A stretch of DNA of 50,921 nucleotides, taken from the NCBI GenBank assembly GCA_021806565.1, contig JAJZXK010000010.1, positions 1-50,921 on the forward strand, written 5' to 3'. This DNA comes from Bacillota bacterium. GTDB taxonomy: Bacteria; Bacillota; Sulfobacillia; RBS10-35; JAJYVN01. Below the pieces are notes generated by a model. The model did no database searches. It had not been told where the DNA came from and saw only the letters and a program-made list of their open reading frames with translations. Shown here piece after piece: positions 23,660-32,803 of this stretch; within the stretch, counting starts at the first letter, position 1; every line of letters begins with the position of its first letter. Made by a program: the position numbers and the translations under genes.

Positions 23660-25123
23660 GTGGAGCGCACCGCACCGTTGACACCGCGGACTCGAGTGGC
23701 GGGCGCCGCCCCGGTCCGCATGATCGGCCGTCTCTGGGCCGGGTTGGAGATGGCCGTGGGCGGGGTGTTGGCGGGCGGGGTGCGGTCGGTGCTCACCATT
23801 CTCGGGGTGGCCGTCGCCGTAGCCTCCGTGGTCAGCCTGCTCGGGGTCGGCGAGGGCGCCAAGGTCGTTGTGGCCGCCCAGTTCGAGGGTCTGGGGACCA
23901 ACATCATCACCGTCGAGAGCCGCACGCCGTTCGCCCCCATCCACGCCTCCCTGGCGCAGCAGTTGGTCAGTCGGGTGCCGGGCGTCGCAGCGGCCGTGCC
24001 CGTGGTCGGGGTGCAAAAGACGGTGACCTGGCGCAGCACCGGTAGCGGCTCCAGCCCCACCGTGCTCGGGGTGACCCCGGCGTTGACGCAGGTGCACCCG
24101 CTGCACGTCGCCCTGGGCAGCTTCCTCTCGCCGCTGGAGCAGACCGACGCCCTGCACGTCGCGGTCTTGGGGTCGACGGCGGCCCAGAACCTCTTCGGGG
24201 CCGTCAACCCACTCGGCCAGGACCTGTATATCGGCCGCTCCCGCTTCCGGGTCATCGGCGTGCTGGCGGCCGGCGGGGGCAGCGTGGTGGGCGGCGGCAC
24301 CGTGCCGGCGGTCGGGACGGCATCCGGTTCCTCTGCCACCACCTCCTCGTCGTCGTCCGCATCCAAGGCCTCCGGTGCCGGTTCGGGCCAGACCGTCGGC
24401 ATCGGCAGCGGGCTCTCCGGGGCCGTGCTCATCCCACAGAGCACGGCGGAGTTGCTCACGGGCTCGCGCGAGGTCAGCGCGATCTGGATCAAGGCGCGCA
24501 ACCGCGCGAGCGTGGATCCGGCGGTGCTGCAGATCCAGCGCGTGCTCGCCCTGCGCTTCGACCTCGCGCGCTCGGGCACGGGCGGCGGATCCGGGCCGGG
24601 AGGGGGCCGCCAGGGGCCCGGCGGCCCCTCGGGCGGCCCGCACGGCGCGCTGTTACTCCCGGGCCATCCGAGTGGGGGGCAGGCCGTGAGCGTGCAGAGC
24701 CTCAACGCCCTGGTGCAGCGCGCCTCGGCAGCCGACCGCACCCTGTCGCTGATGCTGGCGGCGATCGCGGCGGTGTCGCTGGTGGTCGGCGGCATCGGGG
24801 TGATGAACATCATGTTGGTAGCGGTGCGGGAGCGCACCGTCGAGATCGGGCTGCGCAAGGCGCTGGGGGCGCTGCAGGCCGAAATCGTCTACCAGTTCCT
24901 GCTGGAAGCGGTGCTGCTGTGCGCCCTGGGCGGGCTGGTCGGGTGGCTCGGGGGCTACGCCGGCATGCGGTTGCTGCACCACGCGGGCGTGGCCGCCGTA
25001 CCCCTGCCGGGGGCTCTGCCGCTCGCCCTGGCGGCTTCGACAGCGGTGGCCCTGATCTTCGGCTCTTACCCGGCCTATCTGGCCTCCGAACTCGAACCGG
25101 TCGAGGCGCTGCGGCGACCGTGA
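23660..25123 (+). CDS. MacB-like ABC transporter permease, exporter 2
   Basis: This 487-residue permease has its first helix around GGVRSVLTILGVAVAVASVV, an extracytoplasmic MacB-PCD domain with GLGTNIITVESR, and three C-terminal helices with GIGVMNIMLVAVRERTVEIG and LRKALGALQAEIVYQFLLE. Two low-complexity inserts, Ser-rich near residue 235 and Gly/Pro-rich near 310-330, lengthen the outer domain relative to typical MacB. It ends SELEPVEALRRP, nearly identical to the end of exporter 1's permease (SELEPVDALRRP), confirming paralogy. A GTG at 23660 follows GGGAGGGA; an ATG frame further in (Met 21) is the alternative start. Confidence 0.87.
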   Translation: MERTAPLTPRTRVAGAAPVRMIGRLWAGLEMAVGGVLAGGVRSVLTILGVAVAVASVVSLLGVGEGAKVVVAAQFEGLGTNIITVESRTPFAPIHASLAQQLVSRVPGVAAAVPVVGVQKTVTWRSTGSGSSPTVLGVTPALTQVHPLHVALGSFLSPLEQTDALHVAVLGSTAAQNLFGAVNPLGQDLYIGRSRFRVIGVLAAGGGSVVGGGTVPAVGTASGSSATTSSSSSASKASGAGSGQTVGIGSGLSGAVLIPQSTAELLTGSREVSAIWIKARNRASVDPAVLQIQRVLALRFDLARSGTGGGSGPGGGRQGPGGPSGGPHGALLLPGHPSGGQAVSVQSLNALVQRASAADRTLSLMLAAIAAVSLVVGGIGVMNIMLVAVRERTVEIGLRKALGALQAEIVYQFLLEAVLLCALGGLVGWLGGYAGMRLLHHAGVAAVPLPGALPLALAASTAVALIFGSYPAYLASELEPVEALRRP

Positions 25124-25161
25124 ACCGTGTGCCACGCGCCGGGCGTGCCCGCCCGCGGGCC

Positions 25162-26298
25162 TTACCCGTCCAGCACCAGCACATCCCGCGCCACCTGGTC
25201 GGGTCCGGTTCCAGGCGCGCACCGCCAGCGCAGGCGCGGATCCCGCTCGGACTCACCGTCTTGCGCGGGCACGCCGATTTCCACGGCCCACAGCCACTGG
25301 CCCTGACCCGCCCGGTCCCAGGCGGGATGCCCGGCCGCGGTGGCATAGAGCCAGCGCCCATCGGACGAAGCGGCCAGGCGGCACGGCCCGCCGCCCGGCA
25401 GGCGCAGGCGGCCGGGCGACCGCTGCACCGGGCCTTCCTCCGAGCCTTCCAGCCGCAGCAGAGGACCATACAGGCCCCCGTCCGCGGCGAGCCAACCCAG
25501 CCGTCCCGGGCCGGCCGCGAGTTCCGGAGGGTCCGCGGACCCCGCCAGATCCGGGTGCGCGGAGGTCAAAGCCAAGCCCCCGCCCTCTTGCCGGGTCCAG
25601 GCCCACACCCCGCCGCTGGCCGCGGCCAAACCGTCGACCAGGGCCACCGGCCCGCGGGCACCCTCAAGCGGCCAGACCCCCGCCGGGCGGCGGTCGCCCG
25701 TGTCCCAGGCGCAGACGGCCGGGACGCCGTCCACCCCCGGCGCGGCCCACGAGCCGGCCACCAGATCTCGATCGCCCGGGGCGGCCAGCAGAGCTCCCGG
25801 GCACAGTCCGGCATCCTTCTCGTCCCAGCGGCCAAGCAGGTCGAAGTCGCCACGCTCGAGCACCGCAAAGCCTCCCCGCGGGCCCCCGCGGCGGTCGGCC
25901 ACCAGGGACACCACGACGTTGCCGTCCGGGAGCACCACGGCGCCGTGCGGTCCCGACAAGCCGCAGCGGCGGGCCAGCAGTTCCGGCTCCACCACGCGGA
26001 CGATCTCCGGCCGGGCGGGGTCGTCGGTGGCAATCACGTAGAGGCGCGAGGACCGCGCGCCCAAGAGCAGCAACCGCCGCGGTCCGATCCGGGCCGCGCG
26101 GTGGACGCCGTCGGCCGGATAGGACAGCGGCAGGCGGTATACCGCGGCACCGGACTCCGGTCCGGCCTCCACCACCACGAGCCGATCCGGTTCGGTCTCC
26201 GCCCCGCCGTCGCAGCACACATAGAGCCGCTGCGGCGCCACCCGTTCCGCCAAGCCCCGCACCTCCCGCCGGCCGTCGGCCCCACAGCGGCATCCCAT
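25162..26298 (-). CDS. SELENBP1 / methanethiol-oxidase-like beta-propeller protein
   Basis: This 378-residue protein resembles selenium-binding protein 1 across its length. Matches include SSRLYVIATDDPARPEIVRV, VVEPELLARRCGL, PHGAVVLPDGNVVVSLV, GGFAVLERGDFDLLGRWDEK and, near the end, DGRWLYATAAGHPAWD. SELENBP1 oxidises methanethiol with copper and is usually about 460-470 residues. This protein is shorter and lacks the His-His-x-Gly-Trp-Asn and Cys-Ser-Ser-Cys segment expected after the first blade; ARIGPRRLLLLGARSS stands there instead. It may have lost oxidase activity or changed metal use. The ATG at 26298 gives MGCRCGADGRREV, similar to the Cys-rich family N-terminus. No signal peptide is present. 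Confidence 0.65.
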   Translation of the reverse strand: MGCRCGADGRREVRGLAERVAPQRLYVCCDGGAETEPDRLVVVEAGPESGAAVYRLPLSYPADGVHRAARIGPRRLLLLGARSSRLYVIATDDPARPEIVRVVEPELLARRCGLSGPHGAVVLPDGNVVVSLVADRRGGPRGGFAVLERGDFDLLGRWDEKDAGLCPGALLAAPGDRDLVAGSWAAPGVDGVPAVCAWDTGDRRPAGVWPLEGARGPVALVDGLAAASGGVWAWTRQEGGGLALTSAHPDLAGSADPPELAAGPGRLGWLAADGGLYGPLLRLEGSEEGPVQRSPGRLRLPGGGPCRLAASSDGRWLYATAAGHPAWDRAGQGQWLWAVEIGVPAQDGESERDPRLRWRCAPGTGPDQVARDVLVLDG

Positions 26299-26462
26299 AC
26301 CGGGCCGGGCGCTCCGAGCCACGTGTCCGCGCTTCGACCAACGCGGCGCCAACCCTACCCGTCCGGCTGCCGACACCCCCGCGGCCCTTGTGGCAAGATA
26401 GGCGGTGGCTTGGCCACGGGTGGGCGCAATCCCGCCGGGCGTCGGAAGGGCGTGGTGAGACC

Positions 26463-28502
26463 GTGTCGCTCTGGTACCGCAGGGTCCTGGCCCTGTTGAT
26501 CGTGGTGGGCGTGCTGGCCGGAATCCCGGACGCGATCGCGCGGATCCGCACGGAATCGGCCAGCCGCCATGTCGAGTTGGTCGCCGGCCAGCACACCTTT
26601 TCGGCCCTTGCCCGAGCCGAGGGCTCGCGGCCGGCCGCGTTTCTGAAATCCCTGCGCGCAAGCGGGGTGCGGGGCCTGGCCGTGTCCGAAACCACCCTGC
26701 TCGGCCTCGAGTCCAGCGGCGCGGCGACCGTCCAGACGGGACACGCCTGGCTGGCCGCCCGCCTGGCGGCGGGAGCGGCCCCTCCGCCCTTCCAGATCCA
26801 GCCGCACGACGTCTACGTTGTGACCCGCAGCACCGCGTTGGGCCGCTGGCTGCCGACGGCGCTACGCGGGACGCTTCCCCGCGCCTGGACCGTCTCTGTG
26901 CACACTCTGGGCGGCGCCACGGTCGTCTCGATCGCCTCAAGCCTGGCGACGCTGGAGAAGGTGCCGCTGGGTTTCGCCCCCGGCAGCTTCAAGCTGGCGC
27001 GCCAACTGCACATGGACGTGCTGCCGCGCTTGCAGAACACCCGATGGGGCCTGAGCAGCACCGCCGTGGCGGCGCTGCTGCAGCGGGTGGACTCGGCCGG
27101 GGTGCCGGTGCACGTCATCGTCTTCGCCGGAGAGGGCGTCAGCATCCCCGGCTATCCCCACGACCTCGGCTTGGTCTCGAACTGGATGCGCAGCCACCAC
27201 CTGCTTCTGGGAGCGATCGAGACACCGGATCAACTCACAAACATCCACCTGCCCGGGGTCGTTCACCTGAACAACGCCCTGGGGCAGCGCACCGTGCGCG
27301 TCTATAGCGTGCCGACCTGGTTGGTCAACAAGTACAGCGCCAACCACGCGCGCATTTCCCTGATGAGCGGGGTGGTGGAGCGCAACCTGCGCGTGCTGTA
27401 CCTGCACCCCATCCTCACCGGCGCGCATCCGCTCGCGCAGAACGTCAGCTTCTACCACAGCCTCGTGACCATCCTCGCCGGACGCGGCTTCGTCCTGGGC
27501 ACCCCCCGGCCGTTTGCGGCCATCACCGTGCCGACGTACGCCCGCGTGCTGGAGGGACTCGCCATCCTGGCCGGCGGTCTCTGGCTGTTGGCGGGCCTCT
27601 TTCCAGACACGCGCCGCCTGGGCTGGTGGCCGCTGATCGTCCTGGGCACCGCCACCGCCGGCGTGGCAGCCGTCTCGCATACCCTGGCGCCGCTGGTCGG
27701 CGCCCTGGCGGCCGCCTCAGTCTTCGGAGGACTGTCGGTGCTGTGGGGGGCCAGGCGGTGGCAGGCCTGGCAGGCATCCGATGGCGATCATGCCCCCGGG
27801 CTGGGGCGCCTATGGCTGCGCGGGATGGGTCTGGCCATCACGATGGCCGCCATCACCGCCCTGGGGGGCTACCTGGTCGCCACCCTGCTGGGCAGCACGC
27901 CGTTCATGCTGGACTGGGCCTACTTCCGCGGCGTCAAGCTGACCTTCCTTGGCACCCCGTTCCTGGCGGCGCTGGCGTTTGTCGTCTACGTCGGCCTGGC
28001 GCCGGAGGGAGGGCGCATCCGCGGGCTGTGGCGCGAGTTCTCCTGGGCGGGCGAAGAAAGCGTCAAGTTCAAGTATGTGCTGGTCTTCCTGGTGCTGGCC
28101 GCGATCGGCGGCTACTACATGCTGCGCAGCGGCAACGTCAGCGCCTCGCTGGTGCCGTCGATCGAACTGCGCGAGCGCGACTTCCTCGCGCAGGTGTTCA
28201 CCTACCGCCCGCTGGAAAAGGAGTTCCTGGTCGGCTATCCATCCATCCTGCTCTTGCCGCTGTGTGCGGCCAAGCGCCAGCGCTGGGCCTACCTGTTCTT
28301 CCTCCTCGGCGCGGCGGTCGGCCAAGTCTCCATCATGGACGCCTTCATCACCCTGCGCACGCCGTTGCTGAACTCCACGCTGCGTGAGACGTATGGGCTG
28401 TTGCTGGGGCTGTGCACCGGCACGGTGGGCCTGATCGTGATCCACACGGCCGTGCGCCTGGCCGCGCGCTGGCGCGCCCGCGGCGGCCAACCGGCGGCCT
28501 GA
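26463..28502 (+). CDS. DUF5693 family membrane protein
   Basis: This 679-residue protein has one N-terminal helix (RVLALLIVVGVLAGIPDAI), a large outer-face domain of about 350 residues, and roughly eight C-terminal membrane helices. The outer domain has HVELVAGQHTFSALARAEG near its start and later YRPLEKEFLVGYP and MDAFITLRTPLLNSTLRETY between helices, as in DUF5693 proteins of Bacillota. In relatives this gene often neighbours csaB (wall-polymer pyruvylation) and SLH genes, so a role in cell-wall polymer synthesis or anchoring is likely but unproven; csaB is not in this window. The GTG at 26463 is used. A strong hairpin follows the stop. Confidence 0.75.
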   Translation: MSLWYRRVLALLIVVGVLAGIPDAIARIRTESASRHVELVAGQHTFSALARAEGSRPAAFLKSLRASGVRGLAVSETTLLGLESSGAATVQTGHAWLAARLAAGAAPPPFQIQPHDVYVVTRSTALGRWLPTALRGTLPRAWTVSVHTLGGATVVSIASSLATLEKVPLGFAPGSFKLARQLHMDVLPRLQNTRWGLSSTAVAALLQRVDSAGVPVHVIVFAGEGVSIPGYPHDLGLVSNWMRSHHLLLGAIETPDQLTNIHLPGVVHLNNALGQRTVRVYSVPTWLVNKYSANHARISLMSGVVERNLRVLYLHPILTGAHPLAQNVSFYHSLVTILAGRGFVLGTPRPFAAITVPTYARVLEGLAILAGGLWLLAGLFPDTRRLGWWPLIVLGTATAGVAAVSHTLAPLVGALAAASVFGGLSVLWGARRWQAWQASDGDHAPGLGRLWLRGMGLAITMAAITALGGYLVATLLGSTPFMLDWAYFRGVKLTFLGTPFLAALAFVVYVGLAPEGGRIRGLWREFSWAGEESVKFKYVLVFLVLAAIGGYYMLRSGNVSASLVPSIELRERDFLAQVFTYRPLEKEFLVGYPSILLLPLCAAKRQRWAYLFFLLGAAVGQVSIMDAFITLRTPLLNSTLRETYGLLLGLCTGTVGLIVIHTAVRLAARWRARGGQPAA

Positions 28503-28505
28503 AGC

Positions 28506-28543
28506 GGGCCGGGTGGGTGCACACCGCTGCGCCCACCCGGCCC
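28506..28543. terminator. Bidirectional hairpin between convergent genes
   Basis: GGGCCGGGTGGG pairs exactly with CCCACCCGGCCC (12 bp) around a 14-nt loop, 3 nt after the DUF5693 stop. The gene on the other strand ends at 28599. No T-run is present on either side, so it may work with Rho or as a 3' stabiliser. Confidence 0.6.
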
Positions 28544-28598
28544 ACGCCGCCGGTCGTCCGCTTTGGGCCGGGCCGCACCCCTCATTTCGCGCGGCCCC

Positions 28599-29108
28599 TC
28601 ACGGCTCGACCCGCGGCCCAGGGGCGGCGCCTGCCCCACCCGGGTCCGCGCCCTGAAGGCCCTGCACCTGGGTGGAAAGCGCGTGGATATGGCCGAGCAG
28701 TTCCTCGTGGTGCCGGTGGCGCATCTGGCGCAGAGCCGAGTTTTCCTCCTCGAGCTTGAGAATCCGCCGGGTCAGGTGGTCCAGCCGGTCCACGACCTCC
28801 GCCTCGTGCCGCTGGCGCGCGTCGCTGGCCCGGCTGAGCACGCTCTGACCGACGGCCAGCACCGGCAGCATCACAGCCTGAAAGAGATTCACCCAATAGA
28901 GCATCACCGGGTAGGAGGGCGCGTGGTCCAAACCGAGCCCAGGGGCGAAGTTCATCCAGAGACCGACGAAGCACACCAGCCCATACAGAAACCACATGCT
29001 GGTCGTCACGCGCGTCACGGTGGCCGCAACCGTTTCGTTGAAGCGGTTGGCCTCCTGGGCGATCGCCGCGCCCGACCGCCCGTCCGTCCCGCCGGAAGGC
29101 ATCCACAT
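28599..29108 (-). CDS. Small two-helix membrane protein, DUF1003-like
   Basis: This 169-residue protein has two hydrophobic helices, MWFLYGLVCFVGLWMNFAPG and VMLYWVNLFQAVMLPVLAVG. A charged coiled coil follows (VVDRLDHLTRRILKLEEENS and onward). The Trp-x-Asn-Phe after helix 1 and the following helix resemble DUF1003 proteins, though the match is loose. It probably sits in the cell membrane with the coiled coil in the cytoplasm. The ATG at 29108 follows GGGAAGGG. It is first in no obvious operon; the lipoprotein gene upstream runs the same way with an 87-bp gap. Confidence 0.5.
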   Translation of the reverse strand: MWMPSGGTDGRSGAAIAQEANRFNETVAATVTRVTTSMWFLYGLVCFVGLWMNFAPGLGLDHAPSYPVMLYWVNLFQAVMLPVLAVGQSVLSRASDARQRHEAEVVDRLDHLTRRILKLEEENSALRQMRHRHHEELLGHIHALSTQVQGLQGADPGGAGAAPGPRVEP

Positions 29109-29195
29109 CCACCCTTCCCGCTCCGGTCGATCCGATGGACGGACTTGGCCCGGACCGCCCGGAATCCTGCTCAGACGGCGGTCCGCGTTCCGGCC

Positions 29196-29705
29196 CTACC
29201 AGGCCTTGGTCGAGGCCTTGGCGCCGCCCGCCTTGGCAGAGACCGCGGCGGCGGCGCCCCGCAGCCGGTATTGCGCCTGCACCTGTGTGGCGGCATCGAC
29301 TTTGACCTGGATGGTCTTGGCCTTCATGCGCTTGCCCGCGTAGCGGCCGTGGTCGCCGGAGACCAGCCAGCCGCTGAACGGCCACGTCTTGGAACTCACC
29401 GCCTTCTGCGCCAGGGACACCGTCCGCCCGCAGGGCACCGCCACGCTGCCGCTGGCGGAGCGGACCACCTGCGTCTTACCCGCGAAGGTCGCCGTCACCG
29501 AGCCCCAGGTGCTGCCACCGGTGCTCGTGATCCGCACCTGTAGCGGACAGGTGTGGGCCTTGGCCGGGGCGGCCGCGCCCGGTTTGGCCCCCGAACCTCC
29601 GGCTGCCGCCGTTCCGGCTGCGGACGCCGCGCCCGCGCCGCACCCGGTGAGGAGGACACCCGTCACCGCCAGGGCGGTCAGCGACCGCACCCCACTGCTA
29701 TCCAT
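29196..29705 (-). CDS. Putative lipoprotein with a bacterial repeat-like beta domain
   Basis: This 169-residue protein has an N-terminus (SLTALAVTGVLLTGCGAG) that is a lipoprotein signal with lipobox LTGC, so it is probably anchored on the outer membrane face. A Gly/Ala linker leads into one beta-rich domain with WGSVTATFAGK, LAQKAVSSKTWPFSGWLVSG and VKVDAATQVQAQYRL. That pattern is like InlB B-repeat/divergent Gly-rich surface repeats, where xWxFxGW follows a scaffold strand. No enzymatic motif is visible. The ATG at 29705 gives a complete signal. Confidence 0.6.
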   Translation of the reverse strand: MDSSGVRSLTALAVTGVLLTGCGAGAASAAGTAAAGGSGAKPGAAAPAKAHTCPLQVRITSTGGSTWGSVTATFAGKTQVVRSASGSVAVPCGRTVSLAQKAVSSKTWPFSGWLVSGDHGRYAGKRMKAKTIQVKVDAATQVQAQYRLRGAAAAVSAKAGGAKASTKAW

Positions 29706-29811
29706 CCCGTCCGGCCGGGCCGCCGCCCGGCCTCCCTCCTTCCGGGCCGTCCCGTCCTGACGGGTACACCCCCTGGGAAGTACCGCGGGGCATAACGAGG
29801 CGGCGCCCGCA

Positions 29812-31425
29812 TCAAGCCGGAGGCGGCGGGCCGGCCTCGCTCAGCGGGCGGGCGCGCGCGATCAACTCACGCAGCAGGGGCGCTCCGCCACCCAGGGCGA
29901 AGGCCGCGAGGTAGGCGGCGGCACCGGCGCCACCGGCCAGACCGACACGGACCGCCCCCAGTTGCCAGGCGACCGCCTGTGGCCACGCAGCGACCTGCAG
30001 CCGTACCAGGAGCCCCGCCGCCAGCAGGGCGCCAGTCCCCAGGGCCATCGCGCGCCCATAGCCCTTCCAGCCCTCGGCGAAACGGCCCCGGACGGACGCG
30101 GCCAGACCGAGCCAGCCGGCGGCGGCACCGGCCGACCAGCCGCAGGCCAGTCCGAAGACGCCCCAGTGGCCGGCCAGGCCCAGGTCGACCGCCGCCGTCA
30201 CCGCGAGTGCGGCCAGGTCCCAGAGCATCGGGGTGCGGGCATCCTGGCGGGCGTAGAAGTAGGTGCGCCACAACTGCTGCATCCCGGAGGTCACGATGCC
30301 CGGCGCGAAGCCGAGCAGGCAGGCCCCCACCGCGGTCGCCGACGACGGGCCGAAGGCGCCGTGCTCGAACAGCGCCGCCGCCAGCGGCCGCGCCAGTAAG
30401 GCCAGAAGCAGCGCGCACGGCATCAGCCCGGCGGCGAGGATCCAGCCGGTGCGCCTGGCCAGGTCGCGGGCGTCACCCTCGGCGCCGCCAGCCGCCAGCG
30501 CCGCCAGCCGGGGAAGGATGACGGTGGTCAGCGGCAGGATGAGCAACGCGGCCGGAACATCCAGAACCCGGAAGGCATAGGTCAGGGCCGCCACCCCGCC
30601 AACCGCGCCGCGGGCAGCCAGCGCCTGGGGCAGGAGTAGCGCGCCCTGCACGGCCCCCACGCTGACCCACAGGGGCGGGGACATGCGCACCGTGGCCGCC
30701 AGGCCTGGGTCGTGGCGGACCGCCGCAGGGGAAAGCGGCCGCAGGCGGTGCCCGTGGCGTCGCAGACCGAACCACTCCAGGCCGAACTGCGCCAGCGTAC
30801 CCAGGAGCAGACCCCACGCAGCCGCCACCACGCCGTAGCGCCCGCCGGCAAAGACCACGCCGGAGATGATGGCCGCATCCAGCGGCAGGCCGACGAAGGC
30901 CGGCAGGGTGAAGCGTTCACGCGCTTGCAGCCAGGCGGCGCCGTAAGCGGACAGCGTCATGGCCAGCGGCAGCAGGGAAAGCCAGCGCAAGAGGGCCGCC
31001 ACCTGCGGCCACAGGGCGCCGCCCCCCGCGAACAGCCGGGCGATGGGCCCGGCCCCGATGGCGAGGGCCAGGCCGGCCAGCGCCGCGGCCAGGCCGGCGG
31101 CCAGCAGCACGGCGGCCGAGGTTTGCGCCAGGCCCTCCTGGCCGGCTTCGGTGCGGGCGCGCACCAACACGGGGACCAGCACGCGCTGCAGGGGTGCCCC
31201 CATGACGTCGAACAGCGCCGTGGCGATGGTGCTGGAGAGCGCGTACGCGTCCATCGAGCGCCCGGTACCGAACCGCGACGCAAGGAGGGCGTCCCGCAGG
31301 TAGCCGGTCGGTTTGCTCAGAAGGAGCCCGGCGGCGACGACGCGCGCCGGGCGCAGGCCCGCCCGTCCCGGCTCGTCCGGATCCGCCACCGGCGCGCGCG
31401 GCGCATCCACCGCCGGCTGGCTCAC
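29812..31425 (-). CDS. murJ: Lipid II flippase MurJ (MviN)
   Basis: This 537-residue protein has about 14 hydrophobic segments and the MurJ signature near the N-terminus: LLLSKPTGYLRDALLASRFGTGR and MDAYALSSTIAT. Later YAFRVLDVPAALLILPLTTV and YFYARQDARTPML match helices 7-11. MurJ flips the peptidoglycan precursor lipid II across the membrane; the conserved Arg residues of helices 1 and 8 appear present. The GTG at 31425 is preceded by AGGAGG at 9 nt, which decides it over the open frame that extends to 31560. Some MOP-superfamily relatives flip other undecaprenyl-linked sugars, so the substrate is inferred. Confidence 0.8.
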   Translation of the reverse strand: MSQPAVDAPRAPVADPDEPGRAGLRPARVVAAGLLLSKPTGYLRDALLASRFGTGRSMDAYALSSTIATALFDVMGAPLQRVLVPVLVRARTEAGQEGLAQTSAAVLLAAGLAAALAGLALAIGAGPIARLFAGGGALWPQVAALLRWLSLLPLAMTLSAYGAAWLQARERFTLPAFVGLPLDAAIISGVVFAGGRYGVVAAAWGLLLGTLAQFGLEWFGLRRHGHRLRPLSPAAVRHDPGLAATVRMSPPLWVSVGAVQGALLLPQALAARGAVGGVAALTYAFRVLDVPAALLILPLTTVILPRLAALAAGGAEGDARDLARRTGWILAAGLMPCALLLALLARPLAAALFEHGAFGPSSATAVGACLLGFAPGIVTSGMQQLWRTYFYARQDARTPMLWDLAALAVTAAVDLGLAGHWGVFGLACGWSAGAAAGWLGLAASVRGRFAEGWKGYGRAMALGTGALLAAGLLVRLQVAAWPQAVAWQLGAVRVGLAGGAGAAAYLAAFALGGGAPLLRELIARARPLSEAGPPPPA

Positions 31426-31578
31426 GAAGGGTCGCCTCCTGCGTGGACATCCCGTGACCCAGCCACGACCGGCGGCGGCGTGTGGTACGGCGCGCCGATC
31501 ATGCGGATCGCATCCCTGAGGATCCGAGCGCTTCGTATGGGGTTCAGGACGGTTTTCCACCCTCCACGCAGATGCGAC

Positions 31579-32373
31579 TCAGATGGGAAGGGGATCAAGG
31601 CCCCGCGCCACCCGCCGCGCCTGCACCGCCAGGCGGGCGTAATACCGATCGTGGTGGCCGGTGAAGGCATCCGGCCGCAGGTGGGACGGATACGCCCGCC
31701 GCCCGTCCCAGGCCTGGGCCTCCGCCCCGCCGCCACCGGCGCAGAACATGGCCCAGACCTGTTCCACCGGCGCCTCCAGGACCTCCGCCACCTCCACCGG
31801 GTCGGGCCGTAGGTCGCTCAGCGCCACATCGGTCACGTAGAGGAACACATCCGCGACCTCGCGGTCGATCAGGATCCCGTGGCGGGACGCGTCGATGGCG
31901 CGCCCCAGGGGAAGCAGCCGGTCCGGGTCCAAGCGCAGGCCGAGTTCCTCCTCCGCCTCCCGGCAGCCTTCCCGGATCCCCTCACCCGCCCGATAGTGGC
32001 CCGCCACCGAGGTGTCCAGGGCGCCGGGGTAGGTCGCCTTGCCGGCGGCGCGCCGCTGGACCACCAGCGTGCCGCGCCGTGGAGAAAGCAGCCAGCAGTG
32101 GAAGCTGCGGTGCCAGTCGCCGTCCAGATGCACGAGCCCGCGCTCCTTGACACCCGTCGGCCGCAGGTTGTCGTCGTAGACATCCAGGGATTCACCCGTG
32201 AAGTGCTGACGCCGGCGCGACTCCAGAAGTTCACCGAGTGCGGCCACGCGGTCCCGCGCCCCACAGAGCGCCGCCTCCGCGCGCTCCAGGCGGAGTTCCG
32301 ACTGGGTCATGGACTCCCATAGCCGATCGTCCGCAGCCGCCGCGTGGCATTCGATCCGTTCCATCCGTTCCAT
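31579..32373 (-). CDS. NUDIX hydrolase with N-terminal coiled coil
   Basis: This 264-residue cytoplasmic protein has a helical N-terminus (TQSELRLERAEAALCGARDR) followed by a NUDIX domain of the isopentenyl-isomerase/YfcD type. It shows ESLDVYDDNLRPTGVKERGL and HLDGDWHRSFHCWLL, then the Nudix box GxxxxGEGIREGCREAEEELGL. The usual G-x5-E-x7-REUxEExGU is nearly met. Members hydrolyse nucleoside diphosphates linked to another moiety. The Cys in SFHCWLL and a downstream Glu resemble the isomerase active site, but the rest of that motif is not clear. The ATG at 32373 is a choice among several close in-frame starts. Confidence 0.7.
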   Translation of the reverse strand: MERMERIECHAAAADDRLWESMTQSELRLERAEAALCGARDRVAALGELLESRRRQHFTGESLDVYDDNLRPTGVKERGLVHLDGDWHRSFHCWLLSPRRGTLVVQRRAAGKATYPGALDTSVAGHYRAGEGIREGCREAEEELGLRLDPDRLLPLGRAIDASRHGILIDREVADVFLYVTDVALSDLRPDPVEVAEVLEAPVEQVWAMFCAGGGGAEAQAWDGRRAYPSHLRPDAFTGHHDRYYARLAVQARRVARGLDPLPI

Positions 32374-32436
32374 CGGTCCCAGCCTACCCCCGCGCCCCAC
32401 CCGCCGCAAGCAATCCCCCTGCCCCGGTCCGCGCCC

Positions 32437-32706
32437 TCAGGCACCGCGCCCGCGTTGGCCGGCGCCCCGGCGGAGCCGCGCCCGGCGAACGGCGCCCAGC
32501 AGGGCCTCGCCGGCCGCGCGCAGCAGCATCACCACCAGGAAGGCGATCGCCACCGCCAGACCGAGCAACGCCAACGGCCCCAGGGCCGCGGGGTCGAAGC
32601 CCGCCCCGCCTCCACCGATGAAGACCACCGCACCTGCCCCCTGGACATCCCGCCATACCAGCCTGGCAAGGCCGAACCGCCAAGCCGTCCGCCTCCATGA
32701 TAGCAC
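32437..32706 (-). CDS. Possible small single-pass membrane protein
   Basis: This is an 89-codon frame from a GTG. A Trp/Arg-rich N-terminus (LSWRRTAWRFGLARLVW) is followed by one clear membrane helix (LGPLALLGLAVAIAFLVVML) and a very basic tail. It is not recognised. It is divergent from the GH172 gene. No good ribosome binding site precedes the start, so it may be a chance frame, though the hydrophobic helix with flanking charges is protein-like. Confidence 0.35.
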   Translation of the reverse strand: MLSWRRTAWRFGLARLVWRDVQGAGAVVFIGGGGAGFDPAALGPLALLGLAVAIAFLVVMLLRAAGEALLGAVRRARLRRGAGQRGRGA

Positions 32707-32803
32707 CCGCGCAAAGCCGGCGCCCGCGACAGGTGCCGTGTCCCACGGGGCGAAGCGTTGCCCGGGCCGCGGCAGGACCGCGACCGGATCAGGGGGGTGC
32801 GCG

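Noticed and set aside
23146-24858. 570-codon open frame antisense to exporter 2
   Set aside because: No motifs, and it covers two real genes with clear ABC-exporter domains on the other strand.
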